Positions 37,338-46,268 of a stretch of 52,974 nucleotides of DNA are shown piece after piece. Under the pieces are notes generated by a model. That model had not been told where the DNA came from, searched no databases, and saw only the letters and a list, made by a program, of their open reading frames with translations. The DNA comes from CTSoil-075 sp964292325 (lineage in GTDB: Bacteria; Bacillota; Negativicutes; DSM-13327): positions 1 to 52,974 of the forward strand of contig CAXYVG010000013.1 of NCBI GenBank assembly GCA_964292325.1, given 5' to 3'. Position numbers and translations under genes: made by a program. Each line of letters starts with the position of its first letter. Position 1 is the stretch's first letter.

Positions 37338-38012
37338 ATGATTATTTTTAAAAACGATTGGCACGACTTACTGCAAGATGAATTTAAGAAAGAATATTAC
37401 TTACACTTGAGACAAACTCTAATTAAAGAATATCAAACCAAAACGATTTATCCTAATAAATATGATATTTTTAATGCCCTTCATTATACATCGTATCATG
37501 ACATAAAGGTCGTAATCTTAGGACAAGATCCCTATCACAGGCCGAATCAAGCACATGGACTTAGTTTTTCAGTAAAACCAGGTGTGCAACCACCACCTTC
37601 ATTAATGAATATTTACAAAGAACTAAAAGATGATCTAAATTGTTATATTCCCAATAATGGCTATTTAAAATCATGGGCTGACCAAGGTGTGCTGCTTTTA
37701 AATACCGTTCTCACGGTTGTCGAAGGTCAAGCAAATTCGCATAAGCATATAGGCTGGCAGCAGTTTACAGATAAAATTGTCTCTTTATTAAATCAAAGAG
37801 AAGAACCCATTATTTTTATTTTATGGGGAAATAATGCCCAATCAAAACTCCGCCTGCTCACGAATTCGAAGCATTATACCATTCAATCCGTGCATCCTAG
37901 TCCCTTATCTGCAACAAGGGGGTTCTTTAAAAGCAAACCTTTTTCCAAAACCAATCAGATTTTAATCTCTTTGGGGAAAGAACCAATCAATTGGCAAATT
38001 GATAATATTTGA
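37338..38012 (+). CDS. ung: Uracil-DNA glycosylase
   Basis: Ung removes uracil from DNA in base-excision repair. The 224-residue protein has the catalytic water-activating motif GQDPYHRPNQAHGLSFSV, the second motif HPSPLSATRGFF near the end, and FILWGNNAQSK. It is of usual length for the bacterial family 1 enzyme. The ATG at 37338 has GGTGAT five bases upstream; TTG and GTG codons just before it are less likely. The gene is monocistronic and ends in a strong terminator. Confidence 0.96.
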   Translation: MIIFKNDWHDLLQDEFKKEYYLHLRQTLIKEYQTKTIYPNKYDIFNALHYTSYHDIKVVILGQDPYHRPNQAHGLSFSVKPGVQPPPSLMNIYKELKDDLNCYIPNNGYLKSWADQGVLLLNTVLTVVEGQANSHKHIGWQQFTDKIVSLLNQREEPIIFILWGNNAQSKLRLLTNSKHYTIQSVHPSPLSATRGFFKSKPFSKTNQILISLGKEPINWQIDNI

Positions 38013-38045
38013 ATCATAGTAACACATTATTTTGATAAGCAATAA

Positions 38046-38090
38046 CAAAACAACCAGGCTCATTTTGAAGTGCCTGGTTGTTTTCTTTTT
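38046..38090. terminator. Terminator shared by ung and the unknown minus-strand gene
   Basis: A perfect 13-bp stem (38047-38059 with 38072-38084) with a 12-base loop is followed by TTTTCTTTTT on the plus strand. The minus-strand side also has T-rich sequence, so it may work in both directions. Confidence 0.9.
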
Positions 38091-38757
38091 ATAATTTTAC
38101 AATCTCGTATCGGTTTACATTATCATTTTTTAAGGTATCAGCTGTCTGCTTATATGTAAATGTGGGATTCAAAGCGGTTACAAAACCCAAAGTCCATGTT
38201 TGATACAGTTCTTTCATCAGATTTTTATCAACTCCGGCCTTTGCCCAATTTTTTTCTTGTAAACAATCTTTTCCTTCCCATATGACTTGATCCGCTTCAT
38301 TAACTGTTATCGCATCACCCTGATCACAAGGCATGCCATTTAATATATAGTCATTCAACGCTTGATATATACCAGTTGCCACTTGCGTTTCATACTTACC
38401 TTGTGCTTTCGCGTGCGCTCCACAGGCTTTTCCATGCTCTGCAAAAGCACTTTGCGCTAGGGTATGCGCACTTTCTCCACATGCATCAACAAGTTCCTTG
38501 ATAAAAGCACTCTCCCTCGTTTCCGCAATGGTAATCTGACGTTGTAACCAACCATGAATATTATTATGATCAATCAAATCTTCTAATTTTTTGTTCTCTA
38601 CAGGAGCTCCATAGATTTGCCAAACCTGAGTCTGTAATTCTTCTGCTGTAGCTCCACACAGTTCTTCAGCCTTTTCATATAGTAGCTGCTCTCGCTCTAT
38701 AACCCTGCTAATTTTATGATATAACCAATAATGAATATGTCCTAAAAAGGCACTCAT
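38089..38757 (-). CDS. Unknown protein paired with a siroheme reductase-like gene
   Basis: I do not recognise a named family for this 222-residue protein. It is soluble and mostly helical, with no signal peptide or membrane segment. The N-terminus has HIHYWLYHKISRVIEREQLL. Five cysteines are spread through it in the contexts EELCGA, VDACGES, GKACGAH, GMPCDQGDA and GKDCLQE; none forms a CxxC pair. It begins 15 bases after the siroheme/Fe-S reductase-like gene and shares its promoter, so the two probably act together. A redox or cofactor-related role is inferred from this context only. Confidence 0.75.
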   Translation of the reverse strand: MSAFLGHIHYWLYHKISRVIEREQLLYEKAEELCGATAEELQTQVWQIYGAPVENKKLEDLIDHNNIHGWLQRQITIAETRESAFIKELVDACGESAHTLAQSAFAEHGKACGAHAKAQGKYETQVATGIYQALNDYILNGMPCDQGDAITVNEADQVIWEGKDCLQEKNWAKAGVDKNLMKELYQTWTLGFVTALNPTFTYKQTADTLKNDNVNRYEIVKL

Positions 38758-38772
38758 AATGTATTCCTCCTA

Positions 38773-39729
38773 TTAAATCACTTTATTTAAACTTGCTAGT
38801 AGTTCATTTATATTCATACCATGAATCTCCGCTGCCTTACTAACGGCCTCACCGGTAGCAGATGGGCAACCTAGACATCCCATACCAAACGAACGGAAAA
38901 CAGGAACCGTTTGCGGATAGATTCGGACAATATCACTAATAATACTATCATCTGTAATTTTATCTCCAGGTACCAACGTTCCTTCCGTAAGTGCTCCCGG
39001 TACAGGCACTATATCTTGTCCCTGCTTAGATTGAGGTATTAGTGGCTGCGTTTCAGAACTAACACCTTGATAAAAAGCTGCCAATACATCCACTTTAAAT
39101 TTTTTAAGACCCACTCGCTCTATAAATTGCCCCATACGTTCAATATCAGCATTCTTTTGATAGTATTTAATAATTACATCAACAATATGTAATACTTCAT
39201 CATACTCTAGACCTTCAATTAATAGATCCGCTAACCTTGGATGAGCACCAGCACTCCCGCCTACGTATACATCCCAGCCTAAATCGGTTCCAATCACACC
39301 AATATCTTTGACATGCACTTCTGCGCAAGAATTCTGACAACCCGCTACTCCGAATTTCATACGAGAAGGCATCTCTTTCTTATGATATAATTCATCCAGT
39401 TCCATCCCAAGCTTTATCGTATCTTGCTTACCTCTTTTGCAAAATAAACTACCTGGACACATTTTTATGCTACGTACACAATTAGAATATCCCATAGCTG
39501 GCTGCATACCAAGTTCTTGCCAAATTGTTTCGATATCATCAGCCTTAAGCCCCGTAATCATAATACGCTGAGCTGATGTAACCTTCATTACACCATGATA
39601 TTTTTCTGCTACATCAGCGTATTTTCGCATTAAATCAGGCTTTATAAAACCCCCAGGTAAATGTGGTGTAATAGCATATGTACGTTTGCCATCACGAACT
39701 TTTTGTAAGTTAGCACCTCTAGGTAACAT
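38773..39729 (-). CDS. Small siroheme/[4Fe-4S] nitrite-sulfite reductase-like protein with C-terminal DUF1858
   Basis: The 318-residue protein has a sulfite/nitrite reductase half-domain (about residues 1-215). The Fe-S/siroheme ligand set is complete: CPGSLFC (C-x5-C) and, further on, GCQNSC (C-x3-C). This is about half the size of classic assimilatory enzymes and resembles the low-molecular-weight group. The C-terminal part (about 250-318) looks like DUF1858 with TVPVFRSFGMGCLGCPSATGE, adding a CxxC. It is first in a two-gene operon with the unknown protein. An FNR-like box sits upstream. The substrate (sulfite, nitrite or another) cannot be told from sequence. Confidence 0.88.
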   Translation of the reverse strand: MLPRGANLQKVRDGKRTYAITPHLPGGFIKPDLMRKYADVAEKYHGVMKVTSAQRIMITGLKADDIETIWQELGMQPAMGYSNCVRSIKMCPGSLFCKRGKQDTIKLGMELDELYHKKEMPSRMKFGVAGCQNSCAEVHVKDIGVIGTDLGWDVYVGGSAGAHPRLADLLIEGLEYDEVLHIVDVIIKYYQKNADIERMGQFIERVGLKKFKVDVLAAFYQGVSSETQPLIPQSKQGQDIVPVPGALTEGTLVPGDKITDDSIISDIVRIYPQTVPVFRSFGMGCLGCPSATGEAVSKAAEIHGMNINELLASLNKVI

Positions 39730-39758
39730 ATTATAACCCCTCCTTACATCTTATCTTT

Positions 39759-39801
39759 ATAATATCCAATAACCTTATTCTTATCTGTGATATATATCAA
39801 A
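39759..39801 (-). promoter_or_regulatory. FNR/Crp-like box and promoter of the siroheme reductase-like operon
   Basis: On the minus strand TTGAT-N4-ATCAC lies within 39786-39801, nine of ten positions of the FNR consensus TTGAT-N4-ATCAA. A TATTAT hexamer at 39759-39764 would place the box centre about 41 bases upstream of the transcription start, the usual position for class II activation. Confidence 0.55.
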
Positions 39802-39893
39802 TTTTAAATCAAAATAAAAAGTTAGATATTATATCATAATACTAAATACTTCTACGATATAAAGTCTAACTATTCTACTTTATGCTTGTACCT

Positions 39894-40352
39894 TTACAGT
39901 ACACCAATATTAAGTTCCAATAATAATGAATCTACAATCATTTCTACAACCAAAAATTTAGAAGTACTTACCTTAGCCTTAAATTCTGATCCAACAACCA
40001 ACGTAGGTGGTGAAATATCCACCTTCAATCCATATTTTTCAAAATTAGTTGCCGCATTTCCCGTCACCATATTTGTTAATTCCGAAATAGCACTTTGCGC
40101 CATCTCATCCATTTCCGCAACTGGCATCCCCATCATCATCGTCGAAGCAATCGCCTTAGCAGTCTCAGTACTCATATTATATGCCACATTACCTTGTAAT
40201 TCATCTGTTAAACCTACCAGTATTGTGACCCCTTTGCTATTCATAAACTGATCACCAATAGAAATTTTGCCCTTAGAAATATTTTGAAATCCTAGTTGTG
40301 GCATGATGTTCATTAGTGCCTCAATGAATGGATTGATCATCTTTACATCCAA
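39894..40352 (-). CDS. CheX-like phosphatase domain protein
   Basis: The 152-residue protein fits the CheX/CheC-type phosphatase family, which removes phosphate from CheY-like receivers. The active-site pattern E-x2-N is visible in SAISELTNMVTGNA. The N-terminus MDVKMINPFIEALMNIMPQLGF is typical of CheX. It lies two bases after the receiver-CheX gene, so the two are co-transcribed. No flagellar or chemotaxis genes are nearby. Confidence 0.82.
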   Translation of the reverse strand: MDVKMINPFIEALMNIMPQLGFQNISKGKISIGDQFMNSKGVTILVGLTDELQGNVAYNMSTETAKAIASTMMMGMPVAEMDEMAQSAISELTNMVTGNAATNFEKYGLKVDISPPTLVVGSEFKAKVSTSKFLVVEMIVDSLLLELNIGVL

Positions 40353-40354
40353 AA

Positions 40355-41212
40355 TTATTTCCCCCCCACAAACCCGACATTCATATAAAGTGGACCAATC
40401 TCAGTCTGGGCTGTAACTGTATTAGAATCCATTTTAGGATTAATGATAACAACAGATGTACCAATAAAAGAACTTGGCGGCGTAACACGAAGTTCAAAGT
40501 CATTCCCCTTACAAATTGTATTAATCTGAGATACACTATGACCCGCAATAATATTAGCAAATTCAGCCATACTATGTAATACATCTTCTTCCGTTACGGT
40601 CATTACGCCTAATATTTTTTTAGTGACCTGCTCTGCTAGGTCTGATGATACATCTAGAATCATACGTCCTTGTCTAGTCCCTGTGATACCGACGATAATC
40701 GACAATCCATGACCATTAAATTTTACGCCACTTGTATTGACTACTGTAATCTCACTATTTAATCCAGCCATATCTATAATATTTTTTTCAAATGCATCTC
40801 TAAAATACTCTACAAATTGTTCTTGATAATCTGTAGATTGCAGCTCATTGTGCAGCGCAGAATGTAAAGCAGCTAACAATTTATCTCTTCTTACTGGTTT
40901 TTGTAGAAAACCTCTGACACCAATCGAACTGCCTCCATTAATAATCCCTTCATCTTTCATGGCACTTACTATAATAATCTTTGCTTGAGGATCAAAAATC
41001 AAAATCTCACGACAACATTCTAACCCATTTATATCTGGTAGTGTCAAATCCATTGCTACAATGTCAGGCTGACAAGTACGATATTTGTCAATACCCTCAC
41101 TGCCAGTATCAGCGATACCACATACTTCATACTCAGAATTTTTCAACGCATTCTCAATTATTTTTTGACTAAATGGCGAATCATCGACAACTAATACACG
41201 AATTTTTTTCAC
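40355..41212 (-). CDS. Response regulator: receiver domain fused to a CheX-like domain
   Basis: The 285-residue protein begins with a CheY-like receiver (MKKIRVLVVDDSPFSQKIIE; acidic pair Asp10-Asp11, phospho-acceptor Asp55 in VAMDLTLPD, conserved Lys in FLQKPV). The second half, from about residue 135, is CheX-like with the E-x2-N motif in MAEFANIIAGH. A receiver joined to a phosphatase of receivers suggests self-dephosphorylation or control of another response regulator. There is no DNA-binding domain and no histidine kinase beside it. Confidence 0.87.
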   Translation of the reverse strand: MKKIRVLVVDDSPFSQKIIENALKNSEYEVCGIADTGSEGIDKYRTCQPDIVAMDLTLPDINGLECCREILIFDPQAKIIIVSAMKDEGIINGGSSIGVRGFLQKPVRRDKLLAALHSALHNELQSTDYQEQFVEYFRDAFEKNIIDMAGLNSEITVVNTSGVKFNGHGLSIIVGITGTRQGRMILDVSSDLAEQVTKKILGVMTVTEEDVLHSMAEFANIIAGHSVSQINTICKGNDFELRVTPPSSFIGTSVVIINPKMDSNTVTAQTEIGPLYMNVGFVGGK

Positions 41213-41441
41213 AATATCACCACCAATATAAATTTTACTACAATTTATAAAAGCCCTTATATAATATGATATTACAATTCAATATAAAAATTTTTTTACC
41301 TGCATTTATTCTGATATTTTTACATAATATCATCACCTACTAGCTGCTATCTCTTTACCTATTTTGTTTTATGAATTATTATTGTATATAATACTGTTGT
41401 TATTCTTACTTTTAATTAAAAATGCGTACAAGGAGGGACAT

Positions 41442-42929
41442 ATGCTTGTTCATCAAATAATTAATCACAGTACTGCCGATCAAATTGCATTCCTCGATAT
41501 GGAGCCTATTACATATCGTCAATTACAAAATAACGTGAAAGAATATCGAAATTTTTTTTATCAACAAGGCTTACGTCCCGGAGAAAATATTGGCTTATTT
41601 TCTAAAAATTCTATTGAATTTATTTATAGTTACTTAGCTATCGTCAGTTTGGGAGCTGTGGTCGTCCCTCTGAACTTCCAGCTTGTCCCACGGGAAATTT
41701 CTTATATCATTCAAAATGCCAACATAAAAATACTGATTACCACAGCGCCTCTAGAATTGACTACCGAACAAACTACTGATGGCTACCATCAAGAACTAAT
41801 ACAGCTCATTATTCCTGACTTTATTTCCATTATATCCAGTATGAAGCTACCACCAGCCCCCATCCCTGAAATCTTTGATGAAAATACACTATGTACCATT
41901 ATTTATACTTCAGGTACTACGGGACATCCTAAAGGAGCCATGCTCTCTCATAAAAATTTAATCAGCAATGCGCAAGCATTCTCTCAAGTTTGCCCTCATG
42001 ACGTAAATGACCGAGTGCTTTGTGTGCTCCCCATGTATCACTGTTTCGCTTGGACTGTCGCAGTGCTAACCCCTTTGCTAAATGGTTGTTCTATCAAAAT
42101 AGTAGAGAGCTTCTCTATTAGAGAAACAATTACTGCCATCCGCGATAACAAATTGACTATTGTTTCTGGTATTCCAACTATGTTTAGATTATTTGCTCAG
42201 TGGGCTACGATCGATGACTTCTCACATGTACAATGTTTTATTTCAGGCGGTTCTTCGCTGCCCCAAGAAATTTCCGAACAATTTACTCAAAAAATTGGTA
42301 AAAAAGTAGTCGAGGGCTATGGTCTATCCGAAGCCTCTCCTGTTGTCGCACTTAATCCTATCGATAACGTACGATACTGTTCTGTTGGAAAACCCCTTCC
42401 TGGTATAGAGGTCCGAATTATTGATGACCAAAATATAGATCTTCCCTCTGGTCAAACAGGTGAACTCATTGTTCGAGGTCCTAATGTCATGTTAGGTTAT
42501 TACAAATTGCCTGAAGAATCTGCGAAATCTTTACAACATGATTGGTTATTTACTGGTGATTTAGCATATATTGATCAAGACGGTTATATCTTTATTGTTG
42601 ATCGTCTCAAAGACATGATTATTACGAGTGGAGAAAACATTTACCCTCGTGAGATTGAAGAACTTTTATACGCTTATCCTTTAGTCGCTGAAGTTGCGGT
42701 CATTGGCGTACCTGATAAACTCCGCGGTACTATTGTCCGCGCATATATTGTCGCCACAGAAGGATCTTTATTAGACAAAAAATTATTACAAGGATATTTA
42801 CAGAAAAAAATTGCACCTTATAAAATGCCTCGCGAATTCATTCTTGTAGACACATTACCCAAAAATTCTACCGGAAAAATTTTAAAGAAAGTATTACAGC
42901 AACAAGCACTTGACGATTGCAAAAAATAG
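41442..42929 (+). CDS. Acyl-CoA synthetase (AMP-forming)
   Basis: An ANL-superfamily enzyme of 495 residues that activates a carboxylic acid, probably a fatty acid, with ATP and CoA. The AMP-binding P-loop is IIYTSGTTGHPKGAMLSH; later motifs are VEGYGLSEASPVV, WLFTGDLAYIDQDGYIFIVDRLKDMIITSGENI and the C-terminal lysine motif LPKNSTGKILKK. The ATG at 41442 has AAGGAGGGACAT directly upstream; the open frame extends 26 codons further but those encode an unrelated hydrophobic stretch. It starts the two-gene unit with the hexokinase. Chain length of the substrate is not evident. Confidence 0.9.
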   Translation: MLVHQIINHSTADQIAFLDMEPITYRQLQNNVKEYRNFFYQQGLRPGENIGLFSKNSIEFIYSYLAIVSLGAVVVPLNFQLVPREISYIIQNANIKILITTAPLELTTEQTTDGYHQELIQLIIPDFISIISSMKLPPAPIPEIFDENTLCTIIYTSGTTGHPKGAMLSHKNLISNAQAFSQVCPHDVNDRVLCVLPMYHCFAWTVAVLTPLLNGCSIKIVESFSIRETITAIRDNKLTIVSGIPTMFRLFAQWATIDDFSHVQCFISGGSSLPQEISEQFTQKIGKKVVEGYGLSEASPVVALNPIDNVRYCSVGKPLPGIEVRIIDDQNIDLPSGQTGELIVRGPNVMLGYYKLPEESAKSLQHDWLFTGDLAYIDQDGYIFIVDRLKDMIITSGENIYPREIEELLYAYPLVAEVAVIGVPDKLRGTIVRAYIVATEGSLLDKKLLQGYLQKKIAPYKMPREFILVDTLPKNSTGKILKKVLQQQALDDCKK

Positions 42930-42951
42930 ACAGGTAAATGGAGGATCAACT

Positions 42952-44274
42952 ATGAATTATTTATTAACTAAACTACAAGAGCTCACCACAGAATTTACGC
43001 TCCTACCCGAACAGATCCATACCATCGCCAATACATTCCACCAAACAATGCTTGCAGGCCTAGCAGGTAAACATAGTTCACTAAAAATGCTCCCCTCTTA
43101 TATAAGTAAGCCTTCTAGAGATGAAACAGGTATTTTTTTGGCTCTAGACTTTGGCGGGACAAATGTACGTGTACTTTTGACTGAATTATTGGGTCAAGGA
43201 CATTATGCTATACATGCGTATGTTGCAAGCCCTCTTAAAGACAATAATGGACAATATAACTATATCTCTGAACAATCAACAGCCGATCAATTATTTGATT
43301 TTATTGCTACAAAAATTTCCACTCTCATCACACCTAGTACTACTTATCCATTAGGACATACATTTTCCTTCCCTACGAATCAAACAGCTTTAAATAAAGG
43401 CACCCTACTCCATTGGACAAAAGAAATTGCGACAAAAGGTGTCGAAGGCCAAGATATTACGGATCTACTTACTGCAGCCTTACATAGAAAACATCTTACC
43501 AACGTACTCCCCCAAGCAATTATCAATGATACGGTAGGGACGCTCTTAGCAGCAGCCTACACTGATCAATCTACCAGTATTGGTTCTATTTGTGGTACTG
43601 GTCATAATACAGCATATGTAGAACCCTGCGCACCTTGCACTGGGCAGCCAATGATTATCAATCTAGAATCTGGTAATTTTGATCAACTACCATTTACTTG
43701 CTATGATAAACAACTGGATCATGATAGTGAAAAACCAGGCTCACAACAACTAGAAAAAATGGTTTCAGGGCATTATATTGGAGAACTAGTACGCATTATT
43801 ATCTGCTCCTTATTAAATGAAGGATTATTTGCCAACTGTGATACGGTAATATCTCTAACCAAACCATACACCTTAACTGGTGCTCACCTATCACTCTTTT
43901 TACAAGATACTAGTACTACCTATATGAGTATTGCTTCTTTTCTTGAAAATACATTGCATATAACCGGATCAACAGCCCTCGATCGACAAATACTAAAAGA
44001 CATTGCCACTTTAGTATCTACAAGATCAGCCCGCTTAGTAGCCGCAACGTATATAGGCATCCTTCATCATATCGACCCCACTTTATCACAGAATCATAAC
44101 ATTGCGATTGATGGTTCTCTTTATGAAAAAACACCTGGTTATGCGGATACGATTAGGGCCACACTCGCAGAAGGAATTGCTACTGACAAAGTATCCATAA
44201 CGCTCATAAAAGATGGCTCAGGAATTGGGGCAGCAATTGCAACCGCGATCGCTGTGCAACCTGATCGTCATTAA
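42952..44274 (+). CDS. Hexokinase of the eukaryotic (PF00349/PF03727) type
   Basis: This 440-residue protein phosphorylates hexoses with ATP. Its motifs follow the eukaryotic hexokinase pattern and not the bacterial ROK or Glk type: FLALDFGGTNVRVLLTE (phosphate 1), LGHTFSFPTNQTALNKGTLL, HWTKEIATKGVEGQDITDLL, INDTVGTLLAAAYTD with the catalytic Asp, and GTGHNTAYVE. The C-terminal half has AIDGSLYEKTPGY and an end segment, DGSGIGAAIATAIA, like the adenosine-binding part. I use the ATG at 42952 with TGGAGGATC upstream. It follows the acyl-CoA synthetase by 22 bases. In this glycogen-rich locus, it could feed glucose released from glucan breakdown into glucose-6-phosphate. Confidence 0.9.
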   Translation: MNYLLTKLQELTTEFTLLPEQIHTIANTFHQTMLAGLAGKHSSLKMLPSYISKPSRDETGIFLALDFGGTNVRVLLTELLGQGHYAIHAYVASPLKDNNGQYNYISEQSTADQLFDFIATKISTLITPSTTYPLGHTFSFPTNQTALNKGTLLHWTKEIATKGVEGQDITDLLTAALHRKHLTNVLPQAIINDTVGTLLAAAYTDQSTSIGSICGTGHNTAYVEPCAPCTGQPMIINLESGNFDQLPFTCYDKQLDHDSEKPGSQQLEKMVSGHYIGELVRIIICSLLNEGLFANCDTVISLTKPYTLTGAHLSLFLQDTSTTYMSIASFLENTLHITGSTALDRQILKDIATLVSTRSARLVAATYIGILHHIDPTLSQNHNIAIDGSLYEKTPGYADTIRATLAEGIATDKVSITLIKDGSGIGAAIATAIAVQPDRH

Positions 44275-44518
44275 TAGAAAAGCCCAATGCCAGGGCGTCA
44301 CTTTCATGCCTTTAACTTTTAAATCAGCCACTAATTTACCTTCTACTTCTTGATGCTACCAGCCGCTATAGCTAATTACTCTGCAGTTAGTTTGAACTCT
44401 CCACTCAATAAAGCCAATTGATTTGCTGATTCACTTATTTGATAAACACTGAGGAGGAGATATCGCTCGATATCTCCTCCTCAGCCAACTTACATCTGTA
44501 ATGCGACTTATAGATATT
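44275..44518. other. Intergenic region with a perfect 16-bp hairpin and possible coding remnant
   Basis: A perfect 16-bp inverted repeat (44450-44465 with 44468-44483) with almost no loop lies between the convergent hexokinase and pdxT genes and may terminate one or both, though no U-run follows. On the minus strand 44280-44430 reads as protein-like sequence interrupted by a stop (…GWHQEVEGKLVADLKVKG… after ignoring the stop). I cannot identify it; it may be a decayed gene or chance. Confidence 0.4.
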
Positions 44519-45088
44519 TTATTTTTCAATCATAGAAATAAAATATTTATGAATACGGTTGTCTTTTGTCAATTCAGGGTGAAATGCAGTAACTAGCAAT
44601 TTATCTTGCCTAGCAATGACAATTTTATTATGTACTACTGCCATGACTTTTACATTATTTTCTGCCTTTTCAATATAAGGGGCACGGATAAAAATAGCTT
44701 TTATCGGTTCTTCACCAAACTCAGGAACGGACATATCTGCCTCAAAACTTTCTCGTTGACGGCCAAAAGCATTGCGACGTACCACAATATCCATCAGTCC
44801 CAAACGAGGTTGATTACTACCAATAATCTCTTTAGATAGCATAATCATTCCAGCGCAAGTACCATATACCGCCATACCTTGACTTGCTCTGGTTTTTATT
44901 TTATCCATTATTCCCCATTCTACCATTAACTTACCAATCGTAGTACTTTCGCCACCCGGAATCACTAAACCAGCTACATCATCAAGTTGCTCGGGTTTTC
45001 TAATTTCTACAGCTGTCGCTCCGCAGCCTTCAAGCATCCAACAATGCTCACGAAAGGCTCCTTGTAATGCTAACACTCCAATTTTCAT
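44519..45088 (-). CDS. pdxT: Pyridoxal 5'-phosphate synthase, glutaminase subunit
   Basis: PdxT hydrolyses glutamine and passes ammonia to PdxS for PLP synthesis. The 189-residue protein begins MKIGVLALQGAFREHCWML and has the glutaminase block GLVIPGGESTTIGKL, the nucleophile Cys in VYGTCAGMIMLS and the His-Glu pair in TAFHPELTKDNRIH. The ATG at 45086-45088 has GGAGG five bases upstream. It lies 30 bases after pdxS. PLP is the cofactor of both glycogen phosphorylases in this window. Confidence 0.96.
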   Translation of the reverse strand: MKIGVLALQGAFREHCWMLEGCGATAVEIRKPEQLDDVAGLVIPGGESTTIGKLMVEWGIMDKIKTRASQGMAVYGTCAGMIMLSKEIIGSNQPRLGLMDIVVRRNAFGRQRESFEADMSVPEFGEEPIKAIFIRAPYIEKAENNVKVMAVVHNKIVIARQDKLLVTAFHPELTKDNRIHKYFISMIEK

Positions 45089-45118
45089 ACCGGCCTCCAC
45101 TGACCCTTTCCCTTTTGC

Positions 45119-46000
45119 TTACCAACCGCGATCTTGCATACGCTCATGATCAGATAATGTGGAAATTTCAATCCCTACCATAGCCTCACCAAGGTCACGA
45201 GAGATTTCACCTAAAATTTTAGGATCTTTATAGTAAGTCGTAGCAGCTACAATCGCTTTTGCTCTCTTCACAGGATCTCCAGACTTAAAGATTCCAGATC
45301 CAACAAAAATACCATCACATCCTAAATGCATCATCAGTGCTGCATCAGCTGGTGTTGCAATACCACCCGCTGCGAAGTTAACAACCGGTAAACGACCTAG
45401 CTTACGAACCTCCATTACTAAATCTAAAGGTGCTGCAATGTTTTTCGCAAAAGTAGACACTTCTTCGATTGGTAAATGCTGCAATTGACGAATTTCACTC
45501 ATCACCATACGGATATGTTTTACAGCTTCGACTACATTGCCTGTACCTGGCTCACCTTTCGTACGAATCATCGCCGCACCTTCGCCAATACGACGTAGTG
45601 CTTCACCAAGATTTTTAGCACCACAAACAAAAGGAATTTTAAAATCATGTTTATTAATATGGAATTTATCATCCGCTGGAGTCAAAACTTCACTTTCATC
45701 GATATAATCAACTCCTAAGGATTCCAATATTTGTGCCTCTACAAAATGACCAATTCTACCTTTCGCCATAACGGGAATGCTTACCGCATCCATAATATTT
45801 AAAACAATACTTGGATCAGCCATTCGTGCTACACCACCTGCTGCACGAATATCTGCTGGTACACGTTCTAAAGCCATAACAGCACATGCTCCTGCTGCTT
45901 CAGCAATCTTTGCTTGTTCTGGATTAATTACATCCATAATAACTCCGCCTTTAAGCATTTCTGCCAAACCGGCTTTTACACGAAAAGTTCCTTGTTGCAT
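45119..46000 (-). CDS. pdxS: Pyridoxal 5'-phosphate synthase, synthase subunit
   Basis: PdxS condenses ribose 5-phosphate, glyceraldehyde 3-phosphate and ammonia into pyridoxal phosphate. The 293-residue TIM barrel has the family blocks GVIMDVINPEQAKIAEAAGA, VMALERVPADIRAAGGVARM, CGAKNLGEALRRIGEGAAMI and PVVNFAAGGIATPADAALMM. Catalytic lysines are in VMAKGRIGHF and RTKGEPGTG. The start ATG (45998-46000) has GGAGG seven bases upstream; a longer open frame upstream is not supported. It is first in pdxST. Confidence 0.97.
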   Translation of the reverse strand: MQQGTFRVKAGLAEMLKGGVIMDVINPEQAKIAEAAGACAVMALERVPADIRAAGGVARMADPSIVLNIMDAVSIPVMAKGRIGHFVEAQILESLGVDYIDESEVLTPADDKFHINKHDFKIPFVCGAKNLGEALRRIGEGAAMIRTKGEPGTGNVVEAVKHIRMVMSEIRQLQHLPIEEVSTFAKNIAAPLDLVMEVRKLGRLPVVNFAAGGIATPADAALMMHLGCDGIFVGSGIFKSGDPVKRAKAIVAATTYYKDPKILGEISRDLGEAMVGIEISTLSDHERMQDRGW

Positions 46001-46159
46001 ATTACTGCCTCCTGTACTTGTTTTTATTTTCTTTCTCACAAACGCTATGATTGCGGATATGTAAAAATCATAAACCTATTATAAAATAAAATAGACCTCT
46101 TTAAAATATACAGAATCATTATTATAGACAAGGACAGTTTTGCGATATAGATATCACTA

Positions 46160-46256
46160 CACCTACTTTACAGCAATCATCGTGGCTGGTCTATGCCCTA
46201 TAGCCCAGCCACGATAGACTAACAATACAGCCGTCGCTTTCTTAGTTTTTTCTATA
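46160..46256. repeat. Interspersed repeat family B, copy 2 (short form)
   Basis: The segment from about 46171 to 46246 matches 9836-9954 (copy 1). Its perfect 11-bp stem has the arms atcgtggctgg and ccagccacgat (about 46176-46186 and 46204-46214). Copy 2 lacks the 30-base insert of copy 1. It lies between the stop of the 46269 gene and pdxS, both on the minus strand. Confidence 0.75.
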
Positions 46257-46268
46257 TACAATAATAAT

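Noticed and set aside
41364..41441. Hydrophobic N-terminal extension of the acyl-CoA synthetase as a membrane anchor
   Set aside because: A strong ribosome-binding site directly precedes the ATG at 41442 and the extension has none; the upstream stretch is probably untranslated.
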